Below the pieces are notes generated by a model. It worked only from the letters and a program-made list of their open reading frames with translations, did not search any database and was not told the origin of the DNA. Below, piece after piece: positions 1-12,500 of a stretch of 64,000 nucleotides of DNA. A program made the position numbers and the translations under genes. How positions within the stretch are numbered: the stretch's first letter is position 1; the number at the start of each line of letters is the position of its first letter. Origin of the DNA: Guadua angustifolia (taxonomy: Eukaryota; Streptophyta; Magnoliopsida; Poales; Poaceae); the NCBI GenBank assembly GCA_036346375.1, contig CM070515.1, positions 20,978,423 through 21,042,422 on the forward strand, read 5' to 3'.

Positions 1-2198
1 TTCCCTCATGTGCCGCCTCCTCTTTTTCCTCCCCCACAATGTGACATCTCGACCCCACTCACCAAGACCTCTCCACGCAGCCCATCGACTCACGCCGGGC
101 CGTCGTCGGCCGATTTCTCTCAAGGCCACGACAGATTTGCCCCACTGTTAGCCTCTCCTCAAGACGCTACAAGACGCCAGCCATGGGCATTGGCACAGGT
201 TCAGAATTTCCAGCGCCTTGATCTGGCAAAGGGGCAATAATGGCGATAATCGTGCAAATGACCACAAAGAAATTCCTTTTTCATTTTCTATTTCGATTTC
301 CTATTTATATTTTTGGATTTAAATACGATTCGAAATCCGAAAATTCATTTTAAACTCCAGAAAATCCCCGAAAATCCCCAAAAATCCAGAAAAGCCAAAA
401 ATACATTTTCTTGACCGATTCGAGCCGCTGAGTCCAAAAATGATCTCCGTTCCGCCATATCAAGTCCAGAAAATTCCCAAAATGCCCTTAAACCCTGTTC
501 CGGCCATTTTCTCTCTCTGATTCTTTTTCCGATTTTCCCTCCTTGTTCTTATTTGTTTGTTTATTTATTGTTTGCGTTTCTCGCGCTAGATCCGACGTCG
601 ACGCAACCGTTGGCACGAATCTCGGAGCAGGAGCAGTACGAGGAGTTGTCGCAGGAACAAGAGCCGTTCGGGGCCAGACACGACATCGACCGTCTCTCGT
701 TAGGCGAACCTTTAACCTCGCAAGGCAAGCCACACTCCTTGAACATATTGAACCCAGTTCCACTACAGTACTTATGTATATTTCTTGTATTGCATTATTT
801 TTGTTATTTTAGAAAACTAGAAAATGTGGTAGTTTCGAATAACATGATTAGATACAACCCAATGTTAAATCTGTTGTTATGCCTTAATTCCTTTTTAACC
901 CTAAGATATAAAATATTGAACCCTCGTAGATGTAGCAATTCATACAATTATTACTTTTAGACAAATGCTTAAATCTCCGAGAGATGGCTTGGATGATGTT
1001 GGTTTTTATGAAATTGCTACGGTGTGGGGGACAGCATTGGGCGGACCACGGAAGGTGGATGCCGGCCCAATCCCCAACTGATGACAAAGCCAATGGATGT
1101 GATGTGGTGGTGGTACAGTTGGTACCAGTGGGTTGTGGTATGTCATTTGGCCAAGTCTTTGGCATTTAAGGACCGATGCCTTGGGCAAAGTAAATAACTT
1201 CAGATCCCGCTCAACCACAAGTTGGGCCGGCCAACTCTGTTGACCTGGTCCAACATAGCTCAGTACATTGTACTTCCCTTTTTAATACCTATAGGTAGTA
1301 GTTGCCATTCTGGAAGAGAATGGATCTCGCAACAAACGGGGTGGAACGGGAATGGTGCGGCCATCCGGTTCTCACAACAGTGGGTGTCCACAGTATTCAG
1401 ATTGCCGAAGGACCGTGGATCTTGAATATTGCGGATCTTGGTTAGCCGACTGGGTAGGAGCTAAAAAGGGGAAGTTCAACGAAATGCTATGACTATCTCG
1501 GTCTGGCCGCATGCATTAAAGTTGCATGTTTCGTGCGCATGGCATCAACGGTCGATGATATCTTGTGGGTAAAGCTGAGCACCTCTGCAAAGTGACATCA
1601 ATGGTATTCGAATACGCCGTGCTTCCGGTTAATGAAGCTGAGTTAATTTAGGGTGATTCCGACAACTGCGCCCCTGTAGCTTTTATAATTAAAACTTGTC
1701 GTGAAGGTGAACTTTGCAAGATAAACCCCCCCTGATTTATATATTGCTATTTATGATTTGTGTTTCAAATGTAAAATGAAAACTGATATTAACAACTTAC
1801 ATCCACTATACTTAAAACACGGCCTACCTTTTGTTTATTCCGCATGTAATATTCAGAATTTCCGTGTGGTTTGTTGAGTACGGTTGTGTACTCACCCTTG
1901 CTCCCAATTCCCCTCCATAGATTTTCTTTGAAGATGGCAAGTTCCGTAAGACCGTAGATGACGATGTTATTTTGTTTTGGAGGCCTTGATCTATCTGCTC
2001 AAGCGTTTCTGTGGGTGTTACAGAATGTATTCGTGCCACCGACCTTCAGAAACCTTGGCCATTAGGCCCCTATTTCATCTATAAAATGTTCGCATTTGCT
2101 CCTTTATCAAGCAATGTACACTTGGATACCTGCAGCTAAAATCCTGGGTAGCTGCAAAGGTATTTATACGCACCCCCTGAAAAGGGCGGTCCGTGACA
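1..2198. mobile_element. LTR retrotransposon fragment, non-coding part and one LTR end
   Basis: No reading frame here resembles gag or pol. The segment has the composition of the untranslated and LTR part of a large plant LTR retrotransposon. Its right end is inferred at 2198, ending in CA, because the sequence from 2199 on (AGTCACTCCC) matches the second copy of the RBR intron at about 59019 and the sequence to the left does not. AGTCA at 2199-2203 is the candidate target duplication, but its partner would lie before base 1. The short ORF at 553-960 has a slight bias toward charged residues but no recognised domain. Orientation and family are not determined. It could also be a non-autonomous LARD-type element. 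Confidence 0.5.
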
Positions 2199-3310
2199 AG
2201 TCACTCCCAAGTCGATCTATAGATCCCAAATTGGAGAAACGTATCTACTGTGTTTTATACGGATTTCCTATGCATTGCACTTCAAGTGCACAGTTGAGGA
2301 ATGAACACTATCCCCTTCTAGTAAGCCTCCCTTCTATGCATGGACTCCTTCCCCTTCTAGTTCCCCGCGCCTCACAGCAGCAATCCGTCGAAGCCGTCAC
2401 CGTCGCCGCCGGTTGCCCCAGATGCCGAAATCCTCCCTCGCCGAATGCCCGGCCCACTTCTTTTCGTTATATTAAAGGAATGTGCCGGAGGCCATAACAA
2501 GGAAGAGCGGCTCGTCGGAGACAAAGAAGAAGACGTGAGGGAGGGGGGCGGAGGCGTGCGACCTCACCAGAGATATGGCAGGAAGAGACATGGGAGAGGA
2601 GCGGCATTCAGTCTGTAGTTATGACTGAATATTCGTTCCACGGACACGTACGTCCTATGTACATATTAGTACGTACCTGCATGTGATGTGCAGGCAGCCA
2701 TGGGACTTCTCAACGTAAAACCTGCAGCGCGGGCAGCGCTTCCACTTGCACTCCCGGGCAGCCTCCACTAGCCTCAGGTCATCCTGGCCACGCTCCCCCA
2801 CGCCGAGCCGCTCGAACTCGGCGCAGCTCACGCCGGCGTGCCACGGGACGCTGCACCGCGCGCAGAACAGCCGCCAGCACCCCTGGCACTCCGACTGCGT
2901 CACGCACTCCTCCGCTGCCTCGCTGTCGTCGGCCACCATCATCTCGGAGCAGTCGGGGAAAGGGCAGTAGGTCCGCCGCGCGCCGAGAAACATGGACTCG
3001 CAGAGCGCGGCGCACCACCGCTCGAACACGTCGCCCGGGAGCGCGCCGCGGCACAGCTCCGGGTCGAGCGCGCCGGCGCAATACGCGTCGGGGCACCGCA
3101 CGGAGGCGCCGGCGCCGGCCTCGACCTTGGCGCGGACGTGGCCCGCCAGGCACTTGCGGCAGAAGGCGTGCGCGCAGCTGCTGCCTCCGCGGTGGGCCTC
3201 GGAGGGCGCCATGGGCTCCATGCAGATGCTGCAGGGGGGTGCTGGTGGCCTTGTCCCGTGGTTTCCGCCATTGCCGTGGCGCGCGCGAGCCTGGGAGGGG
3301 ATGGGAGATT
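2199..3310. repeat. Segmental duplication, copy A (RBR intron and exon 1)
   Basis: This stretch is repeated, in the same orientation, in two pieces at about 59019-59458 and 63718-64000. Intron and exon positions match closely, including the stretch around the unique octamer GTCCTATG at 2652-2659. Copy A carries four extra bases (GTAC) just before that octamer. The break on the left is the LTR retrotransposon. The right limit cannot be seen because copy B runs off the window. Confidence 0.9.
2677..3271 (-). pseudogene. RBR (RING1-IBR-RING2) E3 ubiquitin ligase, copy A, exon 1
   Basis: RBR ligases take ubiquitin from an E2 onto a RING2 cysteine and then pass it to substrate. Reading from 3221 the frame holds RING1 (CAHAFCRKC, later CPDAYC), an IBR with CPFPDC, CQGC and FCARC, and most of RING2 with CPRC and HGCLHITC; the Cys of HGC aligns with the catalytic cysteine of the family. 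The exon ends at 2677 on a consensus donor, AG followed by GTACGT. The size (about 200 residues) and single RBR module resemble RNF144-type plant IBR proteins. The first zinc pair, CSIC, lies just upstream (about 3222-3233), but the only good start (ATG at 3271) is out of frame with it: the C-run at 3234-3239 (read on the minus strand) is one base short. Exon 2 is not in the window and lies beyond the retrotransposon at the left edge. The gene may be intact if that run is miscalled. Confidence 0.85.
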
Positions 3311-3593
3311 AGGGTAAACTAACTACGGTTACATTGTATTGGATAAGAAGAGTTAACAAGAATAGTCCATCTCTCTTCACGAGGAACAAATGGAATTCTG
3401 TTGGTTCCCAAGACGTGTTTAATTGACGCTGCGCTGCTTCCCAGAATCTCTTTAGTTCCTAAGCTGTGCATGCGAATGAATATAGATTGGATCTGTAGTT
3501 ATTATACAGATTACAGACTGGTTTAAAACCGGATTTTGATTGATCGCCCGATGCAATTTGCATTTGCGTACTGCCATTTTTTGGGGTTGAGTT
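3311..3593. other. Upstream flank of RBR copy A, no gene seen
   Basis: This is the 5' flank of the minus-strand RBR gene. It is AT-rich. I see no long frame, no clear TATA element and no repeat with recognisable ends. Confidence 0.4.
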
Positions 3594-3875
3594 CCTTTTA
3601 AACAGGATGAAATATCCTGTGCAATCACCCATATATGTGCAAACGTGTAATCATGCGATCTGGAGCACCGGCCTAATCTATATCCAACGCTGACGGCTGT
3701 TTTTATGTTTAAACCCTCCCACCTCATCCTTCATCTCTTCTCTCCCTGCCCCTGAAATTTGCTAAACACCCCCTGCTAGCAGTCAGCGTTAGATATAGAT
3801 TGGATGCTCCAGATCGCTTGATTGCATGCTTGCACACATATGGGTGATTGCACAGGATATGACCCCTTTAAACAG
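3594..3875. repeat. Long imperfect foldback (about 95-base arms)
   Basis: The arm at about 3594-3694 (through TCCTGTGCAATCACCCATAT and GCGATCTGGAGCA) is the imperfect reverse complement of 3782-3875 (through TGCTCCAGATCGC and ATGGGTGATTGCACAGGA). A spacer of about 87 bases separates them. Transcribed from either strand it would form a long hairpin with scattered mismatches. This fits a foldback MITE or an inverted-repeat small-RNA locus. No flanking target duplication was identified. Confidence 0.75.
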
Positions 3876-4119
3876 AGAGCGCGCAGATATTGGAACTGCT
3901 TTACTTCCACCTCTGTCTTTAAGACGTATTTTTTAACAGTTTTGTCCATAAATATAAAATTAGTGTAATATTTTCTCTATACCTCTAATGAATATTCATC
4001 TTTACTTTTATATTCTTTACATGTATGCATTAAGTATGGTGTGTATTGATAATAATTAGAGGTTATGTAGCTATTTTTAATATCTTCTTGGTCTATGTGC
4101 TATGAAAAAATATGTATTA
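3876..4119. other. AT-rich intergenic, no feature seen
   Basis: No open frame of note. The sequence is AT-rich with no obvious terminal repeats. Confidence 0.4.
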
Positions 4120-4475
4120 GGGCAGTCCCAGCCCACCACCTCAGCTGGTGTCCATAGAATTAATTACGCTGCCAACTAAGCAAAAATCTGATGTGGCATA
4201 GGAATTAAAGAAGGAGAGAAGGAAAAACAAAGAAACCGTGTCTCATGCAAGAAACTGGGTCGGCGCGGGCATCAAGACGCAAGAAACGAGCAAAATCGGG
4301 GTTGGACGTTTCTGCGCGCTTATTAAGCTGTGTGTTGTGGTGCATGCATTGGTTTATTGCTCTCTCTCTCCTCTAGATACTGCTCATGAAAACCATGGGT
4401 TGGGAAACTATGTATTGGTTTATTGCTCTCTTTCCTCTAGATACTGCTCATAGAAACCATGAGTTGAGACTGCCC
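4120..4475. mobile_element. Tourist-like MITE (PIF/Harbinger type)
   Basis: The element begins GGGCAGTCCCA and ends TGAGACTGCCC, which are imperfect inverted copies. It is flanked by TTA at 4117-4119 and 4476-4478, the target duplication used by PIF/Harbinger elements. Inside, a block of roughly 50 bases (ATTGGTTTATTGCTCTCT to about TGCTCAT and ACCATG) occurs twice, at about 4349-4400 and 4414-4462. No coding capacity. Confidence 0.75.
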
Positions 4476-5028
4476 TTACCCTCTCCATCGATTTTTATAA
4501 GATGCAATTTCACTTGGTGCGGTCTTGAAAAGTTAAACTTTGACCATTAATTTCTTGTATAATACTTTGTTCATAGCTGTAAAATCATAACAATAGAAAA
4601 GTACTTTCCAATACGAACCTAACATGATCATTTTTGTATTGTATTATTTACATATTGTTCGACTAATTGTTGGTTAAATTTTACAAACTTAGAATCTCCA
4701 AATGCTTGGGCACCTTATAAAATAAACCGAGGAAGTACTATTTATCTTTAGCAGTAGAGACGATAGCAGATATCTATATACTCCTTTATATAATTTAAAG
4801 ATAAAATATCACTTCTACAATAGTTTATTTGTTAAGCTTATGTCTATGGGATCCTAAATTCTTTTAATTGTAACATAAAAAAATATTTGTTATAGTCAGT
4901 AATTCATACAATATTATTTCATGTTATGTATATACTCTAAATTTATGGGTTTAGATCACCTTTTCACGAAAAGACACATATACTCTCTTCTTCCCCACGT
5001 CAGTGAAAATACTACATTACAAAACTTA
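4476..5028. other. AT-rich intergenic, no gene seen
   Basis: Only short frames. It contains runs typical of grass intergenic DNA. TTA at 5026-5028 is the proposed left target duplication of the next element. Confidence 0.4.
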
Positions 5029-5184
5029 GGCCCTGTTTGGCAATATGGTTTTGTAAAACCATGGTTTTGCAAAACCATGGTTTGAGAATTGTCTTGACAT
5101 AAAAAACATGGTTTTATCAAACCCCATTGAAATCATGATTTTTCTTAAAACTCCCAACTGTTTGGCTACAAAGTTTTTGGCTAC

Positions 5185-5731
5185 AAACCCGTTCGCTCAT
5201 TTGGTCACGCAGCGCTAGATACAGGCCACTCAGGTGCGTTGTTCTTGCCGAGATTCCTCAGCTGTATGTTTCCTCTCTATTGCGTTTCTCTTGGCTGATG
5301 GTTTTATTGGGTCAGTTCGTTGGTTAGCGATTCATCTTCTCAAGCAACATCGGCTCCTTAGCGGAGAGGAGCGGCGGTGGCGCTGTCGCCGCTCCTCTTG
5401 ACTTGAGTCCGCGTGGCCTCCGCCTCAGGTTGGCAAGAAGAAGACGCTCCGGTGCCACCCGAGGCCAAGATCGCTGCCGTGTTCCTCACCCCACCGGTGT
5501 GGCGGTGCCAGCCTGAGCGCCTTCCGCACCGGCGTCTTCCTCCCGCCCGGTCGGTGCCCCGGCCGAGCCAAAGAAAAAGCCAAGTGCGTCCTTCGTAACA
5601 CTTGTTTGGCCGTTTCTTTGCCTATGGATTCCTCTCAAGTGGTGTTCCGAGACTAAATATTCTTCTCGTTTGGTGTTTTGCACGACATGTAGGCTACTCG
5701 ACGGTTCTTGTCCCCGCCCGCGTCGTGCAAG
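5185..5731. other. GC-rich gene-like filler inside the outer element
   Basis: This stretch, rich in CCGCC and GCCGAG words, differs from the AT-rich ends of the element. A 61-codon frame at 5413-5598 (plus) has no recognisable domain. It may be a captured exon or 5' UTR fragment. The sequence stops at the CACTA-1 insertion and resumes at 14834. Confidence 0.35.
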
Positions 5732-6055
5732 CACTACAGTAATCCCGCAACGATAGTTAATCGACGTTAATTAGCGTATGGCCGTGACCCCGCTAATTAA
5801 CGTCGGTCCATGTTTGGCCGATGTTAATTAATAATTATCGTCGACTTAGGCCTGGCCGACGTTAATTAGCGCCGGCGGGATAATTAACATCGGTTTAGAT
5901 TTGGCCGACGTTAATTAGCGATTTGCCGGAGATTTGTCGGACGAAAATACGGCTCCCAGGATTACTAATTAACATCGGTGACGCGTGGCGACACGTTAAT
6001 ATCGTCTAATTAACGCCGGTGACCCGAGGGCCGACGTTAATTAGTAATACCAGGG
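5732..6055. repeat. CACTA-1 left subterminal repeat array
   Basis: About ten imperfect copies, in both orientations, of a motif close to GGCCGACGTTAATTAG. In CACTA elements such arrays bind the TNPA-type protein. A matching but shorter array lies at 14635-14833. Confidence 0.85.
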
Positions 6056-6559
6056 GCAACTTTTACGCCTATTTTCATGTTTCGCCACACAATTCAATAC
6101 ATAATATAATCAACATTGACAGCAATTCACACATCAACACATACAATTCATGAATATAATCAATCCAGCATAGAACATGCATATAATCAAGTCATCGATC
6201 CATCATAATATCCAAATTGTCATAACATCTAAAAAAGGCCAAAGTGACACAACTACAAACACATCCAAAGTTCAACTCGAATCATACACATCCAAAGTGT
6301 ATCATACACAACTATCAAACAATCTACAACCATCGGCCGCCATCGGTTGATTGGAGTTACGCCGCTTGATCCTGGAAGCAAAGAGCGCTGACAAAGGTAG
6401 TTGCACCGTCGGTTCCCTACACAAGAAAATGAAAGATTAGACAATAATATAAGAATGAATGTACCATAAGGAGACAAGTAAGAAACGAACCACGGATCTG
6501 CAGGTCTTTGCAAGTGTTGCGGTGAGTAATCAGAAGACGAGGACCCATGTGCCGTTGAT

Positions 6560-6910
6560 CCCTACATAAGGCAACAATTATAGCTCGATTGATCAAATTT
6601 TACTAGATTTACAAGTTTTGACAAAGTTTAGCTAGAAATTAGTAAGTGTAGCTATATTGAGTAAATTTAACTACATTTATAAAGTTTAACTAGAACGGAC
6701 CAAGTTTAGCAAAAACGAACTAAATATCGTTAAATTCATCAAACTTAACTCTAGAGATACTTAGTCTTGCTAGATTCACTAAGTCTCGCTAGAAATGACT
6801 AAGTTTAGCTAGATTGACTAAATGTAGCTAGTTTGAACAAGATTAGGTACAACAAACTAATATTAGCTAGATTGACTAAGTTCAACTCGATTCACAATGT
6901 TTAGCAAGAA
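6560..6910. repeat. Degenerate short tandem repeat in a TNPA-like intron
   Basis: A run of diverged units of about 18-20 bases based on TTTAGCTAGATTGACTAAG. It lies just downstream, in minus-strand sense, of the proline-rich TNPA-like segment and probably occupies an intron. Confidence 0.6.
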
Positions 6911-6912
6911 TA

Positions 6913-8573
6913 CCTGAGCTGCAGGAGGTGCCGGAGGATACATCCCCCATTGTGGCGGCGGCGGCTGGAATGGTGGAAAGACAATGTTTTGCCCCATCGC
7001 CTGGAACATTGCCTACAAATACAATGTATAAGTATTTTGAATTAATATATTCTCTAAATGCAATAGATTGAAGACTCGGACTTACTTGAATCGCCGCTTG
7101 TCAGCAGTTCGGTATGAAGCGTAGTACTCTTGTCGCGCCCTTGCATAATCATCACGTTGGCGCAGCCTCACGCAGACCTAGTAACCTCCAACTCCTCTCT
7201 GAGGAGCGACGGCTACCAACCCCGAGGTCTGGGACGAAGAAGATCCTCTCACTCGACCACCGCCGAGTCGATCACTCCAAAGTGAACATGGAGTACCTTC
7301 AAAATGCATGACCACAAAGGCTTGAACACTTGAAATTATGACTTCATGAAATTTTAGAAGGTATGACATCTCACCATCCATGGGCCTTGCCGCCTCCACT
7401 AGCATGCACAGCTACGCCGTCAAGCGGTTCCTTCCTCCAATCATAGTCTTCACCATGGCGCTTGACCATTTCCTCGCCATATTTCTCCTACATAACCAAA
7501 TCAGACAATTTAAATGGGAACTGCAAATCAAACAACTTAATTTGAATTGGATCAAAATTGTGACCACTAACCAGCCGATCAATAGTCATACTGATCAAGA
7601 CACCATGCTCAGGTGTGTCTGTCTCGACCTTTATGACCTTCCACGACACTTCAATATCACTCTACCAACACCGGCCCGAGCCTCCTCAGAGACATAAGTT
7701 AGGTGCATACATATACTTGGTAACATGTATTTTGCAAAAGATTGCTACTGACCAGACTTACCATGCGCTTAGCTTTACGCATATGTCCATCGGCGCCATA
7801 CATGTGCTTTGATTCTTCGCCTCGGCGATCTCGGTTTTTTGACTTGGCGATGAACTCAGTGAAGCCCAATGCCGGCAAAGAGCCTGGTAAGCTTCTGGAC
7901 GGTCCCCCAACCATGGAATCATGACCTGCACAAAGATATTAATACATTAAAACAAAATTACCAAGAAACGTTAAACTCAAATAGCTCTAATATTTGTTGT
8001 TTTACCCGCATGTACTGTTCTCGGTCAAGTAACTTTCGAAGACCCATGAGTCCTGTTAATTCGCTGCCCTTTAACAGCCTCAAGTAAAGATTTGTTGCTT
8101 AAATCCGAGCATTAGACAATGCATCTTTGGTCACTCGACGTGCATTTACATGGAAAACTCTACGAGCATGCTCCATGTTTGCACCGTTAGCCAAACAGTA
8201 ACGCTTCGCAATTGTTCATCACAAAGAATAGTTAGAATAGTAAAGAATCGACAGCTTGAACCAATACCAACGGCACAAAGAATCTTACCCAAAAGTCACT
8301 CCAAATCGCCTCGAGCATTCAAGTGCTCGGCATTAGGAGCAAGGTGTAATGATCCCAACTAGTAGCAACAAATTGCTCGCCATTGGCCGCTGTGACCAAC
8401 CCGGGGTAGTGCAAACGGCAGAGGTTACCTAGCACGTAGTTAACCTGCCTATGGTGCCCTCTGTCGTCAAACCCCGAGTCATCCCATGAACTGCAAGACA
8501 TATAAATGATATAGTTCCAGTTCGGAAAGAAATGAAATAAGACATGGTTTAGAAAATACAAACCTATCGCCAA
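6913..8573 (-). pseudogene. CACTA-1 TNPA-like gene (Plant transposase Ptta/En/Spm family)
   Basis: TNPA-type proteins bind the subterminal repeats and assist excision. Family segments appear in order on the minus strand: VNYVLGNLCRLHYPGLV and SWDHY (8319-8573), NGANMEHARRVFHVNARRV (about 8110-8210), FTEFIAKSKNRD with HMYGADGHMRKAK (7759-7914), RHGEDYDWRKEPLDG (about 7390-7480), LRQRDDYARARQEYYASYR (about 7105-7170), and a proline-rich tail (about 6915-7015). Segments lie in different frames and are separated by AT-rich introns and one-base shifts, so no single product is readable. Exon limits are approximate. Confidence 0.7.
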
Positions 8574-8718
8574 CAGGTGTGATCACAACCTTGTCCTCCT
8601 CCCGTTTGGGCGCTAGAGGGGGGGCGACAAGATGGCTCCTCCTAAACCTCAAAGTGGCTCCCAGAGAACCCTGGTCAGATCCCCACCCATTGGGTCCTCA
8701 TCCCTTGGCCCACATCGG

Positions 8719-8945
8719 CCTCCCGATCCTCATCAATCCCAGCTACAACAACAATAATAATGAATGAATAAAGAAGATAATAATCAAATAAATTATGAGA
8801 ATATAACATTCTAGTTTACTCCGTCAACATCAACCTCCCGATCCTCATCGATCCCACCTACAACAACAATAATAATGAATGAATAAAGAAGATAATAATC
8901 AAATAAATTAAGAGAATATAACATTCTAGTTTACTCATCAACATC
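8719..8945. repeat. 115-base direct tandem duplication
   Basis: The unit starting CCTCCCGATCCTCATC at 8719 recurs at 8834 almost unchanged through ATTCTAGTTTACTC. It lies between the TNP2 and TNPA-like genes of CACTA-1. The few differences suggest a fairly recent slip or replication duplication. Confidence 0.9.
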
Positions 8946-9584
8946 AATGGCAAGAGCCACTTCTTCCTCCGCTCGCCTCATCTTGCGAAATAATACAAGA
9001 CAGCTTATATTTATGTCATATTTATGTTTTGACATGAAGTACACATCAAAAGCTTAGTTACCTCTTCACTCGCAAAGGAACACTACGACTCGCAACTCAG
9101 CTCCATCGACTCAACAAAGCACGCCGCCTACTTGCGCTTGAAGCGCCACTGCAAACAAAGCCTCCTCGTCGCGAACTATTGGACTTCCTCCTACCACTGA
9201 GGAATCCCTTCGCCAGCTGCTTGATCGATCAGGGCATCCTGTTGAAAGAAAAATATCAAGTTAGTACAACAACAATAATAATGAACGAATGAACAAAATA
9301 ATAAACACACAAAATTACTTGTCAAAATTCATCAATGTCGCGATGATATAGTCTCCTTCTTTCTAAGGGACGACTTGTTACTTTTTTCTTGATTGGTTGT
9401 CTTTTCCGTTTCTCAGGAATCGTTATATCTCCACGGTCTCCGACTAAATAATCGAGACCGGACTAGTCTCTATATCAAAAGTGCTTGGCAATTCTTCATC
9501 TTGAAAACCTCAACAACCTCCATGGCCTCCACCGGCTATCAAGATAACCAAAGATCACCGTGAGTATGTAACCATTCTCGAGAT

Positions 9585-12500
9585 TCACTTTGTACACAAT
9601 CCACCAAGCACTCGGCCTTGTGCATGGATATGGCATATAATACACCGCTCAACTTGGTGAGCAAGGATAAAATTGTCATAGCCATGTAGTCGTTCGTTGT
9701 GTTTGACTTCTACCATCCCATACCGGTTTTGATGAGTCCCATGTTTGCTATCAAACCAAACACAATCGAAAAATACTACTTTGAGCTCCTTATTCCCTGC
9801 AAACTTGAACTCGAGGATGTTTTGAATGATTCCATAGAAATTTGTTTCGATCCCTTGTACATCGATTGCCCTAGTTACAACTCCAAGATTTGTTGTGGCC
9901 ACAAGAGGACGACTTACTTCAAATTTGGTTGAACGGAACCGAAACCCGCTTCACGTCAGACGCCTATAGCTTTTAACGATTCGCTGGCATAGGATAGCTA
10001 AAGCAAGTCCTCATGGACGTTCCTATATTTCACGACCGCCAACAAAATATGATTCGGTTGTATAAGATTTATAATATATTGAAACGTAACATTACGAATA
10101 TTATAGGATGTGAAGGTGTTACATGATCTCGAACCAAGTGATGAAATTAGGGCCCCATTTATTCCATCCCGACGCATCGTATTAAGTTGCTTGGCGCTTG
10201 GTTGACGAATAGACGCCCGCTTCGCTTATCGAATTCATCGTAAATGAAAACGTAAATGGATACATAAATGAATGATGTCTTCACAACATAGCTTGATTGA
10301 CATGTACAAAGTAAACGCTACGTGAAATATTGTTCCATCTCTTCCATATTGGAGTACATGTACAAAAATGCGCACTTCTTTTCTTCCGAAGTGTAATAGT
10401 AAGCGAGTAACTACCAACGGTAGTACCTCTCCATTGGAAAATCAGAGGTCACTACAAGGTGTCTCTTCATCTATATGGTACCGCATCGTGGGAGCATTGA
10501 CTCTGTGTTCCTCTCGCAAAGTATACACTCGAGAAGTATGATATCTCTTTTAAAGAAAATGCTTCGCAATGCACCCTTCAACTCTTGCCTTATTGCCAAC
10601 CATAGCTCAAGTTTCTTTAGAGCTCTTTCAATGTGATACATCCACTTATATCGAATAGGCCACCTACCTTAGCTTCAGAAGGTAGATGAACAAGTAGATG
10701 TTGCATTGGATTGAAGAAACCCAGAGGGAATATTTTTTCCATCTTGCATACAAGCACCGTATCTCTTTCTCCAACCTCTCCATCATGTCTTTCGATATTT
10801 CTTTAGCACATAATTGTCTATAGAAATAACTTAGCTCACTAGCACCTTCCACACATTATCATTAAGATACCCACTAAACATTACAGTGTGAGTCTTTCCA
10901 TGATTATGTGGTAATCGTGGCTCTTCAACCCATTTAGCTTCCCGTATTCACATTCACAATTGTCTCAATCCATTGCGTAACCATCGAAATTTCAATTTCT
11001 TCATCCACCTCAACACTTCTTTCTTTTCTTTAGGTTTAAGGCAAAATGGAGCGCGTGGCTTACCCCCCTTTGGTGAGCTCAAGTGTTGGCGATTACAGAT
11101 CTCGCTAAGTCTCTTCGGCCTTTAGGTTGTCTTTTGTCTTGTCCGTCAGATCCATGACCGTGCTTATAATGCTTTCACCAACGTTACGCTCCTCGATGCA
11201 TGATGTCAATGTTGTGCATCGAAATCAAGGCCTTCGCATATGGGAGCTCCCATAATCCACAAATGTGAGTCCAAGCCAGATCCTCTCCAAACCCATCTTC
11301 TTTCTCCACCAATTTACTCAAAGATATCGCAATTTCGACCCGCTTAGACGCTTTGGCGGACCTTTCGACAACTGTGTCCTTACGGAAGGCATTCCTCTGG
11401 AACCTAAAGGCGTGTCTCAGGGTCAGGAAACGCCTATGGCAATCGAAGTAACATATCTTTCCACCATTTACAAGGCGAAAACAATCGGTTCTCGAACCAC
11501 GATCGGACATGTCAAATTTCCATGACAGCCCAAAGAAAAATACCATAGGCCATGAAATCATGGATGCACCACAAATATGCAACACGAAGGTTGAATTTAC
11601 TTGTTATAGCGATCATATACTCCTACCCCTGTCCATAATTTTTTCACTCTTCGATCAAGGGTTTGAACATCACATTGAGATGCTTTCCGTGATGTTCAGG
11701 CGGTATGATGAGGCACAGAACATAAACTCATATTTCATGCAAAGGAAGGTGGAAGGTTGTATGGAATAGCAAAGATCGCCAAAGACGAGTATGATGCGGC
11801 GGTTGTGTTGAAAGGCGTGAAACCGCTTGGCCGCCAACCCAATGCGAACATTTCTCGATCCTCGCAAAGTCCTCGTCAAAGCTATCTAGAGCCTTCCATG
11901 CCTCACTATCCGACGGTGCACCATTACTCGCCGTTCTCACGCACACCTTCTTTGTGCCACCTCATGTGCCCGCACTTCGCTTTGAGATAAACAACCGCTT
12001 CAAATTTAGGTGTGAGAGGCATGTACCGGTTGCTTGTGTGCAACATCGGTCGTTACCTTTTCACCTTCTTCGCTCACCACCTCGACAAATCTTGGTTTTT
12101 ACACACTAAGCAATGCTTCTCTTTCTCATGCTCCTTCCGTAAAAGCATGCGCTTATCCTTGCACACATCAATCTTCTCATACTTCATACCGAGACCGCAC
12201 AACAACTTCTTAGACTAGTACATGTCTCTAGGCATCTTATGATTCACGGCAAGATATCGTAGATCAATTCCACGAGATCATTGTAACAATTATTGGAAAA
12301 GAAATACTTGGACTTAATGGCCATGAGTCACACACAAAAGCAAGCCGGGTCACTTTCGTGTGTTCGTAAGCATGCCTCTTCGAAGCTTTAAGTAGCTCAA
12401 AGAACTCCCGAACCTCACGTGTTGGCGGATCCTCCGAGTCTACGTTAATCTCTGGACGCAAAGCTTCTAGCATCTCATCCATCCTATCATCGCCCGCCCT

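Noticed and set aside
553..960. A 135-codon gene in the left-edge retrotransposon
   Set aside because: No recognisable domain; part of it shares composition with the non-coding surroundings.
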